Of a DNA stretch of 7,807 nt, positions 1-6,886 are shown one piece after another; within the stretch, counting starts at the first letter, position 1; every line of letters begins with the position of its first letter. The notes under the pieces were generated by a model. That model saw only the letters and a program-made list of their open reading frames with translations. It was not told the DNA's origin and did not search any database. Made by a program: the position numbers and the translations under genes. The DNA is taken from the NCBI GenBank assembly GCA_937891725.1, contig CALAHL010000528.1, forward strand, positions 1 to 7,807, given 5' to 3'. This DNA is from an uncultured Rhodospirillaceae bacterium. Its GTDB lineage: Bacteria; Pseudomonadota; Alphaproteobacteria; Thalassobaculales; Thalassobaculaceae.

Positions 1-1375
1 GGATATCCAGCCCCACCAGCCCCATCAGCTCGCTCACCATCTCGCGGCGATAGGCGGCGTCTCCGATTTTATGGATCACCAGCGGCTCGGAAATAAGATC
101 GAACACCGTCATCCGGGGATTGAGCGAGGAAAACGGATCCTGAAACACGAACTGGATCTTGCGCCGGAAGTCGATCAGCTTCTGGCTCTGAAGCGCCAGC
201 ACATCGACCTCGCCATCCTCGTCCCGATAGGTGACCGACCCGCTGTCCGCCCCCAACGCACGCATCACGACCTTCGACAAGGTGGTCTTGCCACAGCCGG
301 ACTCGCCCACCAGCCCAAGGCATTCGCCGCGCTGGATCGTGAACCCGACATCGTCGAGTGCCTGAACTTGATTGCGAACCTTGCCGACCAGCCCGCTTTT
401 TCGGATCGTGAAAGTCTTCGAGAGTCCCGAGAGCTCCAGAATCGGCTTGTCCTCGACTCCAACGGCGCTCTGGTCCCGCCCATCATCTGCCAGCAGGTGA
501 CCGGTCCGCGGTTCGATCTCCCGGATCGGCTTCAACCGCTCGCCCGGAGGCATGTTGAAGCGCGGCACCGCCCCCATCAGCGCCTTCAAGTAAGGGTGTT
601 GGGGGTTTCGATAGATATCCTCGACATCGCCAGATTCCATGACCCGACCCCGATACATCACGACAACCTCATCCGCTACATTCGCGACCACGCCGAGATC
701 GTGGGTGATCATCAGAACGGCCATCTGAAGCTCTTGCTGCAGATCGCGGATCAGTTTCAGAATTTGGGCCTGTATGGTGACATCGAGCGCGGTGGTCGGC
801 TCATCCGCGATCAGGAGCGCCGGACGGCAGATCAGCGCCATCGAGATCATCGCCCGCTGCCGCAATCCCCCGGAGAGTTCGAACGGATAGGTACGCAACG
901 CCCGCTGCGGATCTGGAAAGCCAACCAAGCGGAGCATTTCCGCCGTCAGCTCGTCCGCCTCGCGCCCCGAAACATTCCGATGCAGCGTCAGCGCCTCGCG
1001 GATCTGGTTGCCGATGGTGTGCAGCGGCGACAACGAGGTCATCGGCTCCTGGAAAATGATCGAGATTCGCCCGCCCCGCAGACTCCGCATCTCCGCCCCG
1101 TTCGGGGACAGGCGCACGATATCGGTAATGGTTCCGGGCTTGTTCGGGTCGGCAAACAGCACCGAGCCGCCAAAGACCTTCGCCGAACGCGGCAGCAATC
1201 CCATGATCGTTTGACTGATGACCGACTTGCCAGAGCCGGACTCCCCCACCAGGGCGACGGTCGCTCCGCGCTGGATCTGGAACGACACCCCGTCTACCGC
1301 GACCAAGCGGCCCTCGGGAAGATCGAAACCCACCCGCAGGTCGTTGATTCGCAGCAAAGGTGTGCGGTCGGCCAT
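1..1375 (-). CDS. Fused two-domain peptide-type ABC transporter ATPase (DppD-DppF/GsiA/YejF-like), C-terminus outside window
   Basis: The ATG at 1375 directly follows the TGA of the upstream gene and has a GGAGGGGG Shine-Dalgarno. 458 codons are visible and the frame stays open to the left edge. First ATPase domain: Walker A GESGSGKS (44-51), Q-loop FQEPMTSLSP (108-117), signature LSGGLRQRAMI (167-177), Walker B LLIADEPTTALD (187-198) and H-loop ITHDL (H225). An HPYLKALMGAVPRF segment (260-273) is the oligopeptide/dipeptide-type C-terminal extension, here without the cysteine cluster of stand-alone DppD proteins. The second domain starts at about 312 with Walker A GESGCGKT (357-364) and Q-loop FQDPFSSLNP (411-420); its signature and Walker B lie outside the window. 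Such tandem ATPases are normally about 530-620 residues and power uptake of peptides or related solutes with two permeases and a binding protein. None of those is visible, so the substrate is open. It may instead be drafted into the glycan operon. Confidence 0.95.
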   Translation of the reverse strand, partial: MADRTPLLRINDLRVGFDLPEGRLVAVDGVSFQIQRGATVALVGESGSGKSVISQTIMGLLPRSAKVFGGSVLFADPNKPGTITDIVRLSPNGAEMRSLRGGRISIIFQEPMTSLSPLHTIGNQIREALTLHRNVSGREADELTAEMLRLVGFPDPQRALRTYPFELSGGLRQRAMISMALICRPALLIADEPTTALDVTIQAQILKLIRDLQQELQMAVLMITHDLGVVANVADEVVVMYRGRVMESGDVEDIYRNPQHPYLKALMGAVPRFNMPPGERLKPIREIEPRTGHLLADDGRDQSAVGVEDKPILELSGLSKTFTIRKSGLVGKVRNQVQALDDVGFTIQRGECLGLVGESGCGKTTLSKVVMRALGADSGSVTYRDEDGEVDVLALQSQKLIDFRRKIQFVFQDPFSSLNPRMTVFDLISEPLVIHKIGDAAYRREMVSELMGLVGLDI

Positions 1376-1948
1376 TCAGAAGCCCCCTCCGTCCGAGCCG
1401 GGCCGGTCGCGCGATGACATCGACCTCAGTCCCGGTTCAATATTGACCTGCGGCATTGGGATGCCTGTGCTGGCCAGCGCCCGCAAGTTATCGATCGTGG
1501 TCTCCGACATTGTCAGCTCATTGCGCTCGGCCGCCTCGCCGGCCCTTAGCGCGACCTCAGGGAAACCCTGCAAACTGGATTCGATGCTGAGCCGTCTGGA
1601 GAGGGATTTGGAACCGTCTCCGATCTTCAACTGCATCCAACCGCCGTTCTTGTCACGCCGGGTGGAAAAATAGCGGAGATCGATTTCAGCCAGATTTTCC
1701 CACGGCAAATCAACGGGCAGCAAACCATGGGCGCGAAGCCCGGCATCATCCACCTCGATCACGGTGCGGGACCGGATCCAGGTTCGCACCAGATAGACAC
1801 CGAACAACAGCGCCATTGCGGTGAAAAGCGGTAACATCCAGGACCCGAGTTCGGTTACGGCGAGCGGCAAACCAACGACGGCAAGACCGGCGCCCCCCAT
1901 GAGGTAATCCTTGATGATCGCGCCGCGTTCATAGCGATGGGTCGTCAC
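1376..1948 (-). CDS. Small two-helix membrane protein with PH-like cytosolic domain, function unknown
   Basis: 190 residues from a GTG at 1948 that forms a GTGA overlap with the deacetylase stop and has a GGAGG Shine-Dalgarno 4 nt upstream. A longer form starting near 2080 would lie inside the deacetylase gene and adds Gly-rich sequence without any structure, so I rejected it. Layout: a short basic N-terminus (TTHRYERGAIIKDY), a hydrophobic segment at about 15-32, a second at about 36-57, then R/K residues (RTWIRSRT), giving a hairpin with both ends probably in the cytosol by the positive-inside rule. Residues about 61-125 read as alternating beta strands (TVIEVDDAGLRAHGLLPVDL, PWENLAEIDLRYFSTRR, WMQLKIGDGSKSLSRRL), like bacterial PH-domain (bPH/YdbT-like) membrane proteins. 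The C-terminus is helical, then flexible (SRDRPGSDGGGF). I cannot name the gene. A role as membrane anchor or adaptor for the glycosyltransferases is inference. Its stop is directly followed by the ABC ATPase ATG. Confidence 0.78.
   Translation of the reverse strand: MTTHRYERGAIIKDYLMGGAGLAVVGLPLAVTELGSWMLPLFTAMALLFGVYLVRTWIRSRTVIEVDDAGLRAHGLLPVDLPWENLAEIDLRYFSTRRDKNGGWMQLKIGDGSKSLSRRLSIESSLQGFPEVALRAGEAAERNELTMSETTIDNLRALASTGIPMPQVNIEPGLRSMSSRDRPGSDGGGF
1383..1390 (-). promoter_or_regulatory. Shine-Dalgarno for the ABC ATPase
   Basis: GGAGGGGG on the minus strand, ending 7 nt before the ATG at 1375. It sits inside the last codons of the membrane-protein gene. It is the strongest ribosome site in the window, so the ATPase can be initiated independently as well as by termination-reinitiation at the TGAATG junction. 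Confidence 0.75.
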
Positions 1949-2760
1949 GAAGCCTCCATGCCCTGAGCAGTCACCGAATCCCGTCCCCCTCGCACCATAC
2001 ACAAGGCCGTCTCCGGACACACCCACCGACTGGCTGAATGTGACGCGATCACCTGCCAAACCCGCGCCCAAGCGGCCCAATCTTTCGGCAGCGTCACAAG
2101 ATGATGGGACAGCACTCCTCTTGTGCTGTCCAGCGGGTATTCGATGCCTGACCTAAGTTTGATCCACGGGATCAGCAGATCGACCAACCGCTCGACCGAA
2201 TGGCCCCGCCTGGTGCCACGCCAATCAATCAGATCGACATGGGTGTCGAGGCGCGGGCATGCGGCCGCCATCGGCTCTCGACCCGGAGAACAATAGGCGG
2301 ACACCGCAGCCGCCTTGCTGCCGCCCAGATGCGGCAAGAGGTCAACGTCGATGTTGTTCCAGGGCGGGGTGAATATCGATAACGCCCGCGCGCCGGCCAC
2401 TGCCGAGATCCGGTCACAGGCGAGATCGATCTCGGCGAGCCGATCCGAGACCGGCCGCGCGGGGCCATACTCCGATTTCTTCGCACCGTCTGGCTCATGA
2501 TTCCGGTGCTGCCACCCATGAGGCAGAACCCGCGCGGCTGTGCCGTCGAGTGCACCGATGGCGTCTGGCGTCACGGTCCCGGAAATCGCCGCAAGCGCCG
2601 GTGCGACACCGATGTCGCTCGTTGCGAAGAGCAGTTCCGAGAGCGCGGCATTCGGCGCTTCCAAATCGTCATCTCGCCACCAAAACGAGAGAACCGGTGC
2701 ACCCGCATCGGCCCGCGCGTCCAAGGACTCCCTCAGGCGCTGGATTGCGGCGGCGCTCAC
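1945..2760 (-). CDS. Divergent polysaccharide deacetylase-like protein (NodB/CE4 fold)
   Basis: 271 residues, GTG start in a GTGA overlap with the upstream glycosyltransferase; no good Shine-Dalgarno is visible. CE4 landmarks appear in order but in non-classical form. SFWWRDDDLE (25-34) stands where NodB proteins have TFDDG, with D30/D31 as candidate base and metal ligand. LPHGWQHRNHEP (79-90) supplies H81 and H85 as the likely metal-binding pair. FTPPWNNID (130-138) matches the third motif (RxPxx-type, with Pro-Trp). VLSHHLVT (216-223) fits the late motif with the catalytic His. I see no signal peptide or membrane segment, so the protein seems cytosolic, unlike secreted chitin or peptidoglycan deacetylases. 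It resembles CE4 proteins found in polysaccharide loci (WbmS-like group), from memory. Likely reaction: removal of an acetyl or other acyl group from an amino sugar on a glycan precursor or nucleotide sugar. That reaction is inference; the fold is better supported. Confidence 0.8.
   Translation of the reverse strand: MSAAAIQRLRESLDARADAGAPVLSFWWRDDDLEAPNAALSELLFATSDIGVAPALAAISGTVTPDAIGALDGTAARVLPHGWQHRNHEPDGAKKSEYGPARPVSDRLAEIDLACDRISAVAGARALSIFTPPWNNIDVDLLPHLGGSKAAAVSAYCSPGREPMAAACPRLDTHVDLIDWRGTRRGHSVERLVDLLIPWIKLRSGIEYPLDSTRGVLSHHLVTLPKDWAAWARVWQVIASHSASRWVCPETALCMVRGGRDSVTAQGMEAS
1953..1957 (-). promoter_or_regulatory. Shine-Dalgarno deciding the GTG start of the membrane protein
   Basis: GGAGG on the minus strand, 4 nt before the GTG at 1948. 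The spacing is short but usable. Together with the GTGA overlap it favours this start over longer in-frame candidates inside the deacetylase gene. Confidence 0.65.
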
Positions 2761-3920
2761 GCGCTGCGCCCGTCGATCAGCCGCCGGACGATCCCAGCGG
2801 TTTTGGCTGCCCCCTCAAGGTCCACCGGCGGGACCCGATCGCGGGGCCGATCATAGGCGGCCCGCATCGCTGCGGAGAGGGTCGGGACGTCGAGGTGATC
2901 CTCCGGCACCATTTCCAGCGCGCCGAGTCCGGCCAGAAGATCGGCGCGCAGACGTTGCTCGGTCTCGACGCCACCCTCGAACGGCACCACGACCGATCGG
3001 GCCCGGACCGCCATCAACTCTAGTAAGGTGTTGTAACCAGCCTGACTGATCGACAGGGCAGCCTGCGCCATCAGGGCCGGAAGATCGGAGCGGCTACGCT
3101 CAATGATCAGATTGGGTCGATCAAAGGCGCCCAGTTTCGAGACGGCGGCCCCCGGCATGTGATGGCCGGTGATCAGCCGCCAGGTGCGATCCCCCAAGGG
3201 CAGATCCGGCATCATCTCGACCAGCCGGGTGACCATCTCGGCGCCAACCGCGCCACCGCCGGCCGAAATCAGTACCTCACCGGTCTCGCGGGGGTCCGCG
3301 TCGGGAACCGACACCTCCGGCATGTTCACCACATAGCCCGTGTAGATCAGCCGATCCCGGATCCCTTCGACCATCGGAAAGGTCCGGTCGAGAGTGATCA
3401 GCTCCGGATCTGCATGGATCAAGGCGTGGTCGTAGAATACGGAAAAGGTGTCGACGATCTCCTGGTTGCGATCCGCGCGCGGTTTGGTCACCAATATATC
3501 GCGCATCGACGACAGCACGACCGGACGCGGGCGCGCGGCATTCGCCGCCTCCAACAGGGGAATCAGCTCAAACCGCATCTGGCGGCGGCCGAACGGGAAC
3601 AGCTCGGTGATTACCGCATCGGGACGGACGTCGCGGAACACCTTCAGGAGGGCGTCACGTCGGCTATTCCGGAACCCGTCGTCGATCGGCCGGTCCGCCT
3701 CGTCGACCAAAACCTTGAAGTCATTGTCACGGGTCCGTACCGGCGGCAATTGCACCCATTCGGAACCGCCCACCGGCAGATGAGGCACCGGCATGCCGCC
3801 GGTCACGAACGAAACCTCCATTCCCGCCGCATCCAACGCCCGCGCCACCGCAGCCGCGCGCCGGAGATGCCCGATCCCGAGCAGATTTTGAACGTAGAGC
3901 AGGATGCGCGGTGCGGTCAT
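2757..3920 (-). CDS. MurG-like (COG4671-type) glycosyltransferase
   Basis: 387 residues from an ATG that forms an ATGA overlap with the phosphatase stop; the Shine-Dalgarno is weak, so coupling is likely. MTAPRILLYVQNLLGIGHLRR is the first strand plus a glycine-rich loop (G15-I16-G17-H18), equivalent to the N-terminal G-loop of MurG. VVLSSMRDILV (134-144) and LIYTGYVVNMPE (191-202) lead into the donor domain, which opens with LISAGGGAVG (217-226). SDLPALMAQAALSISQAGYNTLLEL (278-301) and VVPFEGGVETEQRLRA (311-326) correspond to the GT28/MurG UDP-sugar site. The protein aligns by eye through its whole visible length with the partial gene at the right end of the window (shared YTGY, AGGG, ALM and GYNT blocks), so the operon carries two diverged copies. 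It is shorter than, and unlike, true MurG in the acceptor region, so a peptidoglycan role is not supported. Predicted: a cytosolic, membrane-peripheral sugar transferase with unknown donor. It is followed by a GTGA overlap. Confidence 0.9.
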   Translation of the reverse strand: MTAPRILLYVQNLLGIGHLRRAAAVARALDAAGMEVSFVTGGMPVPHLPVGGSEWVQLPPVRTRDNDFKVLVDEADRPIDDGFRNSRRDALLKVFRDVRPDAVITELFPFGRRQMRFELIPLLEAANAARPRPVVLSSMRDILVTKPRADRNQEIVDTFSVFYDHALIHADPELITLDRTFPMVEGIRDRLIYTGYVVNMPEVSVPDADPRETGEVLISAGGGAVGAEMVTRLVEMMPDLPLGDRTWRLITGHHMPGAAVSKLGAFDRPNLIIERSRSDLPALMAQAALSISQAGYNTLLELMAVRARSVVVPFEGGVETEQRLRADLLAGLGALEMVPEDHLDVPTLSAAMRAAYDRPRDRVPPVDLEGAAKTAGIVRRLIDGRSA

Positions 3921-4498
3921 GACTCGGGGTCCAAGCTGATGTTGGGACGGTCCAGGGAAACGCCGCCATCTCCATCGAGTTGGAACAGATGGGCGGACGA
4001 CCAGTCAAGCCTGACCGGGGGCTTGCCGATCATGTCCCAATCGGTGGCGAGCGCCATCAGCGCCCGGATCACCCCCTTGTGCGTGACACCTCCAGTCGGC
4101 CGCCGGATCTCCGCAAGCATCGGACGCAGGCGATCCTGAACCCTGCGCGGGCTCTCGCCGCCGGGCGGGGTGAAATCGAGGCCCCGATCCTCGTTCTTCA
4201 TCATTTCGGATCCAAGTTCCCGGCGCAAATGGGCAATCGTGCGACCTTCAAAGGCGCCGTAGTCCATCTCGATCAGGCGCGGCTCGACGCCTGCGGTCAG
4301 CCGAAGAGCTTCGGCGGTCTGCCGGGCGCGCAGCAAAGGGCTGACCCACCAGTCAAAAGCGATGAAGGCTTCCGGCAGCCGCCATCTGGAAACCTGCTCC
4401 AGTCCCGCTTCCGACAGCGGAATGTCGGCACGGCCCTGCAACCGCTTCTCCGCGTTCCAGGCGGTCGGGCCGTGGCGGATGAGCAGAAGGGCCGTCAC
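3917..4498 (-). CDS. Histidine phosphatase family protein (phosphoglycerate-mutase-like)
   Basis: 193 residues, GTG start in a GTGA overlap with the preceding stop, supported by a GGGAG Shine-Dalgarno 8 nt upstream. Family signatures are complete: LIRHGPTAWN (6-15), with H9 as the residue expected to be phosphorylated and R8 beside it; SPLLRARQTAE (53-63), giving the phosphate-holding Arg (R57); LIEMDYGAFEG (75-85), with E77 as likely proton donor; and VTHKGVIRALM (138-148), with H140 as the second catalytic His. The size matches the small phosphatase branch (CobC, GpgP, SixA-like relatives) rather than the roughly 250-residue glycolytic mutase. The substrate cannot be read from the sequence. 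Its place between glycosyltransferases suggests a phosphorylated sugar or glycosyl intermediate; the mycobacterial glucosyl-3-phosphoglycerate phosphatase GpgP is a known family precedent. Cobalamin-type CobC activity is an alternative, but no cobalamin gene is nearby. It overlaps the next gene as ATGA. Confidence 0.94.
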   Translation of the reverse strand: MTALLLIRHGPTAWNAEKRLQGRADIPLSEAGLEQVSRWRLPEAFIAFDWWVSPLLRARQTAEALRLTAGVEPRLIEMDYGAFEGRTIAHLRRELGSEMMKNEDRGLDFTPPGGESPRRVQDRLRPMLAEIRRPTGGVTHKGVIRALMALATDWDMIGKPPVRLDWSSAHLFQLDGDGGVSLDRPNISLDPES

Positions 4499-5589
4499 AG
4501 GACCAGCTCCCGAAACGCGGCATCCAGAACGACACCCGCCGCCTCCAGGCCATGATCTGCGGCGGTGATCCGGGCTGCATCGACTCCCATTTCGCGTACC
4601 CGATCGGGCGACCGGAGCAGCAGGTCCAGCCGGTCGGCAAACGCTTCGATATTGCCTTCCGGCGCCAGCAGCCCGGTCACCCCATCCCGGACAATATCGG
4701 GCACCCCTCCGGCATCGCCGGCGACGGCGGCAAGGCCGTGCGCCTGCGCTTCCAACAGCGCCATGCCGTAGGCCTCGCGGATCGCCGGCCAGACGAACAG
4801 GTCGTGGTGGCGATACGCATCCGGCAAGGCGCCTGCGTCCAACGCCCCGGTGAAACTCACCCGCGCGCCGAACGGTGCGAAAGCGGCGGTGATGCGCTCC
4901 CGCGCAGGCCCGTCCCCGACCAAGGTCAGATGCCAGGCGTCGGCGCCCAACAACGACAATGCGTCCGCCAGCTTCAGATAGGAGCTGGTCTTGTCCCCCT
5001 CCCGCATCATGCCGACCGCCAAAAGGCGGGGTGGCCCGGGCAGGCGCACGTCGCGCGGCCGGATGCCTGACAGATCCAGGAATGGCCTGAGATGCAAATA
5101 GCGTCCGCCGGGCTTCAGGGTCGGCGCGACCAGGACACGGTCCCTGCTGTTCAGGCCGATGACAAGATCCGCACGTGCCAGCGCCTTCAGCGTGGCCTGA
5201 TGCCCAAGGTCCCAGGGGCCACCCGCCCGCTTGTGGGCGACCGAGGCTTCGGCGATCACATAGGGCAGGTCCAAAGCGTCAGCCACTGAGGGCCCGATCC
5301 AATCGGGCGCCTTGTAGTAAACGTGATAAGTGAACCAAAGGTCGGGCCGTGGCCGTCGACCGGACCGGACGTTGCGCACATAGCGCTCCGCCAGCCGATG
5401 CCCGAAATCTCGAAGACGGGATTGACGTATGGGATCCCCGGACCCGTCGCGGCTTCGAAATTGGGCCGCCACCTGCACCTCGTGTCCGGCCCCACGCATC
5501 GCCTGGATCAACAGCCGCGCCATGGTTCTGTCACCGGACGGCGTCGGCGCATCGGGAGATTTCAACGGCGCATGAAAGGCGATCCGCAT
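4495..5589 (-). CDS. GT4-family glycosyltransferase with intact EX7E motif
   Basis: 364 residues. I chose the ATG at 5589 because MRIAFHAPLKSP is a typical GT4 first beta strand. Longer in-frame forms would run far into the upstream gene and begin with low-complexity Gly/Pro sequence that looks like an out-of-frame extension. The nucleotide-binding GT-B layout is clear: N-terminal domain with PSGDRTMARLL (17-27); LAVGMMREGDKTSSYLKLADAL (189-210) at the start of the donor domain; LTLVGDGPARE (221-231); DLFVWPAIREAYGMALLEAQAHG (263-285) containing E272-x7-E280; then GGVPDIVRDGVTGLLAPEG (294-312). No signal peptide or membrane helix. The enzyme should transfer a sugar from a nucleotide sugar, probably to a membrane-bound or soluble glycan intermediate; the donor is not assignable. 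It is the only gene here separated from its upstream neighbour by a gap (13 nt), and its stop overlaps the phosphatase start as GTGA. Confidence 0.93.
   Translation of the reverse strand: MRIAFHAPLKSPDAPTPSGDRTMARLLIQAMRGAGHEVQVAAQFRSRDGSGDPIRQSRLRDFGHRLAERYVRNVRSGRRPRPDLWFTYHVYYKAPDWIGPSVADALDLPYVIAEASVAHKRAGGPWDLGHQATLKALARADLVIGLNSRDRVLVAPTLKPGGRYLHLRPFLDLSGIRPRDVRLPGPPRLLAVGMMREGDKTSSYLKLADALSLLGADAWHLTLVGDGPARERITAAFAPFGARVSFTGALDAGALPDAYRHHDLFVWPAIREAYGMALLEAQAHGLAAVAGDAGGVPDIVRDGVTGLLAPEGNIEAFADRLDLLLRSPDRVREMGVDAARITAADHGLEAAGVVLDAAFRELVL
4507..4511 (-). promoter_or_regulatory. Shine-Dalgarno for the histidine phosphatase GTG start
   Basis: GGGAG on the minus strand, 8 nt before the GTG at 4498 and inside the last codons of the upstream GT4 gene. 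It supports the GTG start, which also places the RHG motif at residues 8-10, the usual position in this family. Confidence 0.65.
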
Positions 5590-5602
5590 GGCACCGCTCG
5601 GG

Positions 5603-6886
5603 CTAAGCGGCACGGGCGTCGGCCCGCACCCCGAACCGGGCAGCCAGAGAGTCGATCCCGGTGTCCGGCCCGAAGTCGGACAGCACCCGCGCCCGCCCGG
5701 CAGCACCCAATCGCAAACGCTCCGCCGGGTTTTGGATCAGCCGCTCCAGGGCTGTGGCCAAGGCGGCGCTGTCCTGCGGCGGAACCAACAAGCCGGTGCG
5801 ACCATCCGTCACCAGTTCCGGAATCGCGGACACATTCGTGGAGACCACCGGCAGGGCCATTGCCTGCGCCTCCATCAGCACGTTGGGCAGACCATCCCGA
5901 TCCCCGCTCGCGGCAACCCGGCTCGCCAAGACGAACAGATCACCCTCCTGCAGGGCCGACACCACCTCGGCGCGAGGCCGCGCGCCGCGCCAGTCGACCG
6001 AACCGGACAGACCCAGGCGTTCAGCATAGTCCGCCAGATCCCGTTTCAGTTCCCCGCCGCCGATATGAACCAGCCGCCACGATACATCTTTCGGCAACCG
6101 GGCGAGCGCATCGAGCAGAACGTCGTAGCCCTTCTTCTCGACAGCGCGGCCAATCGAAACCAGAATCACCGGGTTCTTCGCGTCGGTGCCGTCCTTGGCC
6201 GGGCGATCCGGCGGAGGTGGAAAATCACGGGTATCGAGACCGTGGTACAGCAGGGCCACCCGGTCGTCGCTCGGTGCCAGCCCGGCCAGATGGTCGCGGC
6301 CGATGGACGTGCAGGTCACGCACCAGGCCATGTCCGCCAATTTCTCCCGCTTTTCCCACTCAGGCGTGGTCCAGATATCCTTGGCATGGGCCGACACCGA
6401 CCATGGCAGACCACGCATGATCGCGGCGTACCGCGCGACCGAAGCCGGTGTGTGCAGGAAGTGCGCGTACAGCGACCGGTACTCGCCCCCCAGTTCGGCA
6501 GCCAGCACGCAGGCCTGGCCGAACCGCCGACCCCGGTTCGGCGTGGGATCGCGCGTCAGATCCCGGCGCCAGGCCGCGAATGCCGCCTTGTAGCCCGGCA
6601 GGCGTCGCGCGATCCGCCACCCGCGCCAGACACGAGCCGGGTCATCGCGGAGATATTCGGGCAGATAGTCAACCGGTGCCGTGATCGCCGCATGAACGGG
6701 ATGGGTCGCCTTATCCGTCGGGTGCCTCAGCGAAATGATGCGAAACGCCACCCCTCGCTCCTGGAGTCCGAGCAGTTCCTGCGCAATGAAGGTCTCGGAC
6801 AGCCGCGGATAGCCCTTGAGGACGATCGCAACCGGACCGGTGGGCAGAGCGCTCTCCGGTATCACGCCATCCGCCTCCGCCATCAC
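5603..6886 (-). CDS. GT4-family glycosyltransferase (WcaL/colanic-acid-like, 'YPRLSETFI' type)
   Basis: 427 residues from the GTG at 6886, or 426 from the immediately following ATG at 6883. The first gives a GTGA overlap with the upstream stop and the second a TGATG overlap; neither has a visible Shine-Dalgarno, so coupling probably drives initiation. The GT-B fold is readable. The N-terminal acceptor domain has GYPRLSETFIAQEL (about 25-38) and HFLHTPASVARYA (142-154), then SAHAKDIWTTP (165-175), a motif common in exopolysaccharide glycosyltransferases. The C-terminal donor domain has VSIGRAVEKKGYDVLLDAL (243-261), with the Arg/Lys pair expected to hold the donor phosphates, and DGLPNVLMEAQAMALPVV (331-348). 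The EX7E position is D331-x7-E339, with Asp in place of the first Glu. TDGRTGLLVPPQD (360-372) closes the donor site. Predicted role: cytosolic retaining transfer of a sugar from a nucleotide donor to a surface glycan or glycolipid. The specific sugar is unknown. It ends with TAG, 13 nt before the next gene. Confidence 0.93.
   Translation of the reverse strand: MMAEADGVIPESALPTGPVAIVLKGYPRLSETFIAQELLGLQERGVAFRIISLRHPTDKATHPVHAAITAPVDYLPEYLRDDPARVWRGWRIARRLPGYKAAFAAWRRDLTRDPTPNRGRRFGQACVLAAELGGEYRSLYAHFLHTPASVARYAAIMRGLPWSVSAHAKDIWTTPEWEKREKLADMAWCVTCTSIGRDHLAGLAPSDDRVALLYHGLDTRDFPPPPDRPAKDGTDAKNPVILVSIGRAVEKKGYDVLLDALARLPKDVSWRLVHIGGGELKRDLADYAERLGLSGSVDWRGARPRAEVVSALQEGDLFVLASRVAASGDRDGLPNVLMEAQAMALPVVSTNVSAIPELVTDGRTGLLVPPQDSAALATALERLIQNPAERLRLGAAGRARVLSDFGPDTGIDSLAARFGVRADARAA

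Noticed and set aside
71..1417. Long plus-strand open frame of 448 codons opposite the ABC ATPase
   Set aside because: It is exactly antisense to a gene with complete ABC motifs. Its translation is rich in Arg, His, Gln and Pro with no domain pattern, the usual product of GC-biased third positions read from the opposite strand.
1948..2080. N-terminal extension of the membrane protein by 44 residues, starting near 2080
   Set aside because: It would overlap the deacetylase gene by over 130 nt, is Gly-rich without structure, and the GTG at 1948 has both a GGAGG site and the same GTGA overlap used throughout the operon.
2757..3920. Assignment of this gene as murG
   Set aside because: The donor-domain pattern is MurG-like, but the surroundings contain no mur, fts or ddl genes, and the acceptor-side motifs differ from MurG, so a peptidoglycan role is not supported.
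3159..4139. Plus-strand open frame of 326 codons
   Set aside because: Antisense to the MurG-like glycosyltransferase and the end of the phosphatase gene, with no recognisable protein features or ribosome site tied to a plausible start.
5590..5602. The 13-nt gap between the two GT4 genes as a possible promoter or terminator
   Set aside because: It is too short for a promoter of its own, holds no inverted repeat with a T-run, and only has a weak GAGCGG-like purine stretch before the ATG.
5590..5706. Longer form of the second GT4 gene starting at 5706
   Set aside because: The extra 39 residues lie in the upstream gene and are low-complexity Gly/Pro/Ser sequence, while MRIAFHAPLK at 5589 is a typical first beta strand for the family.
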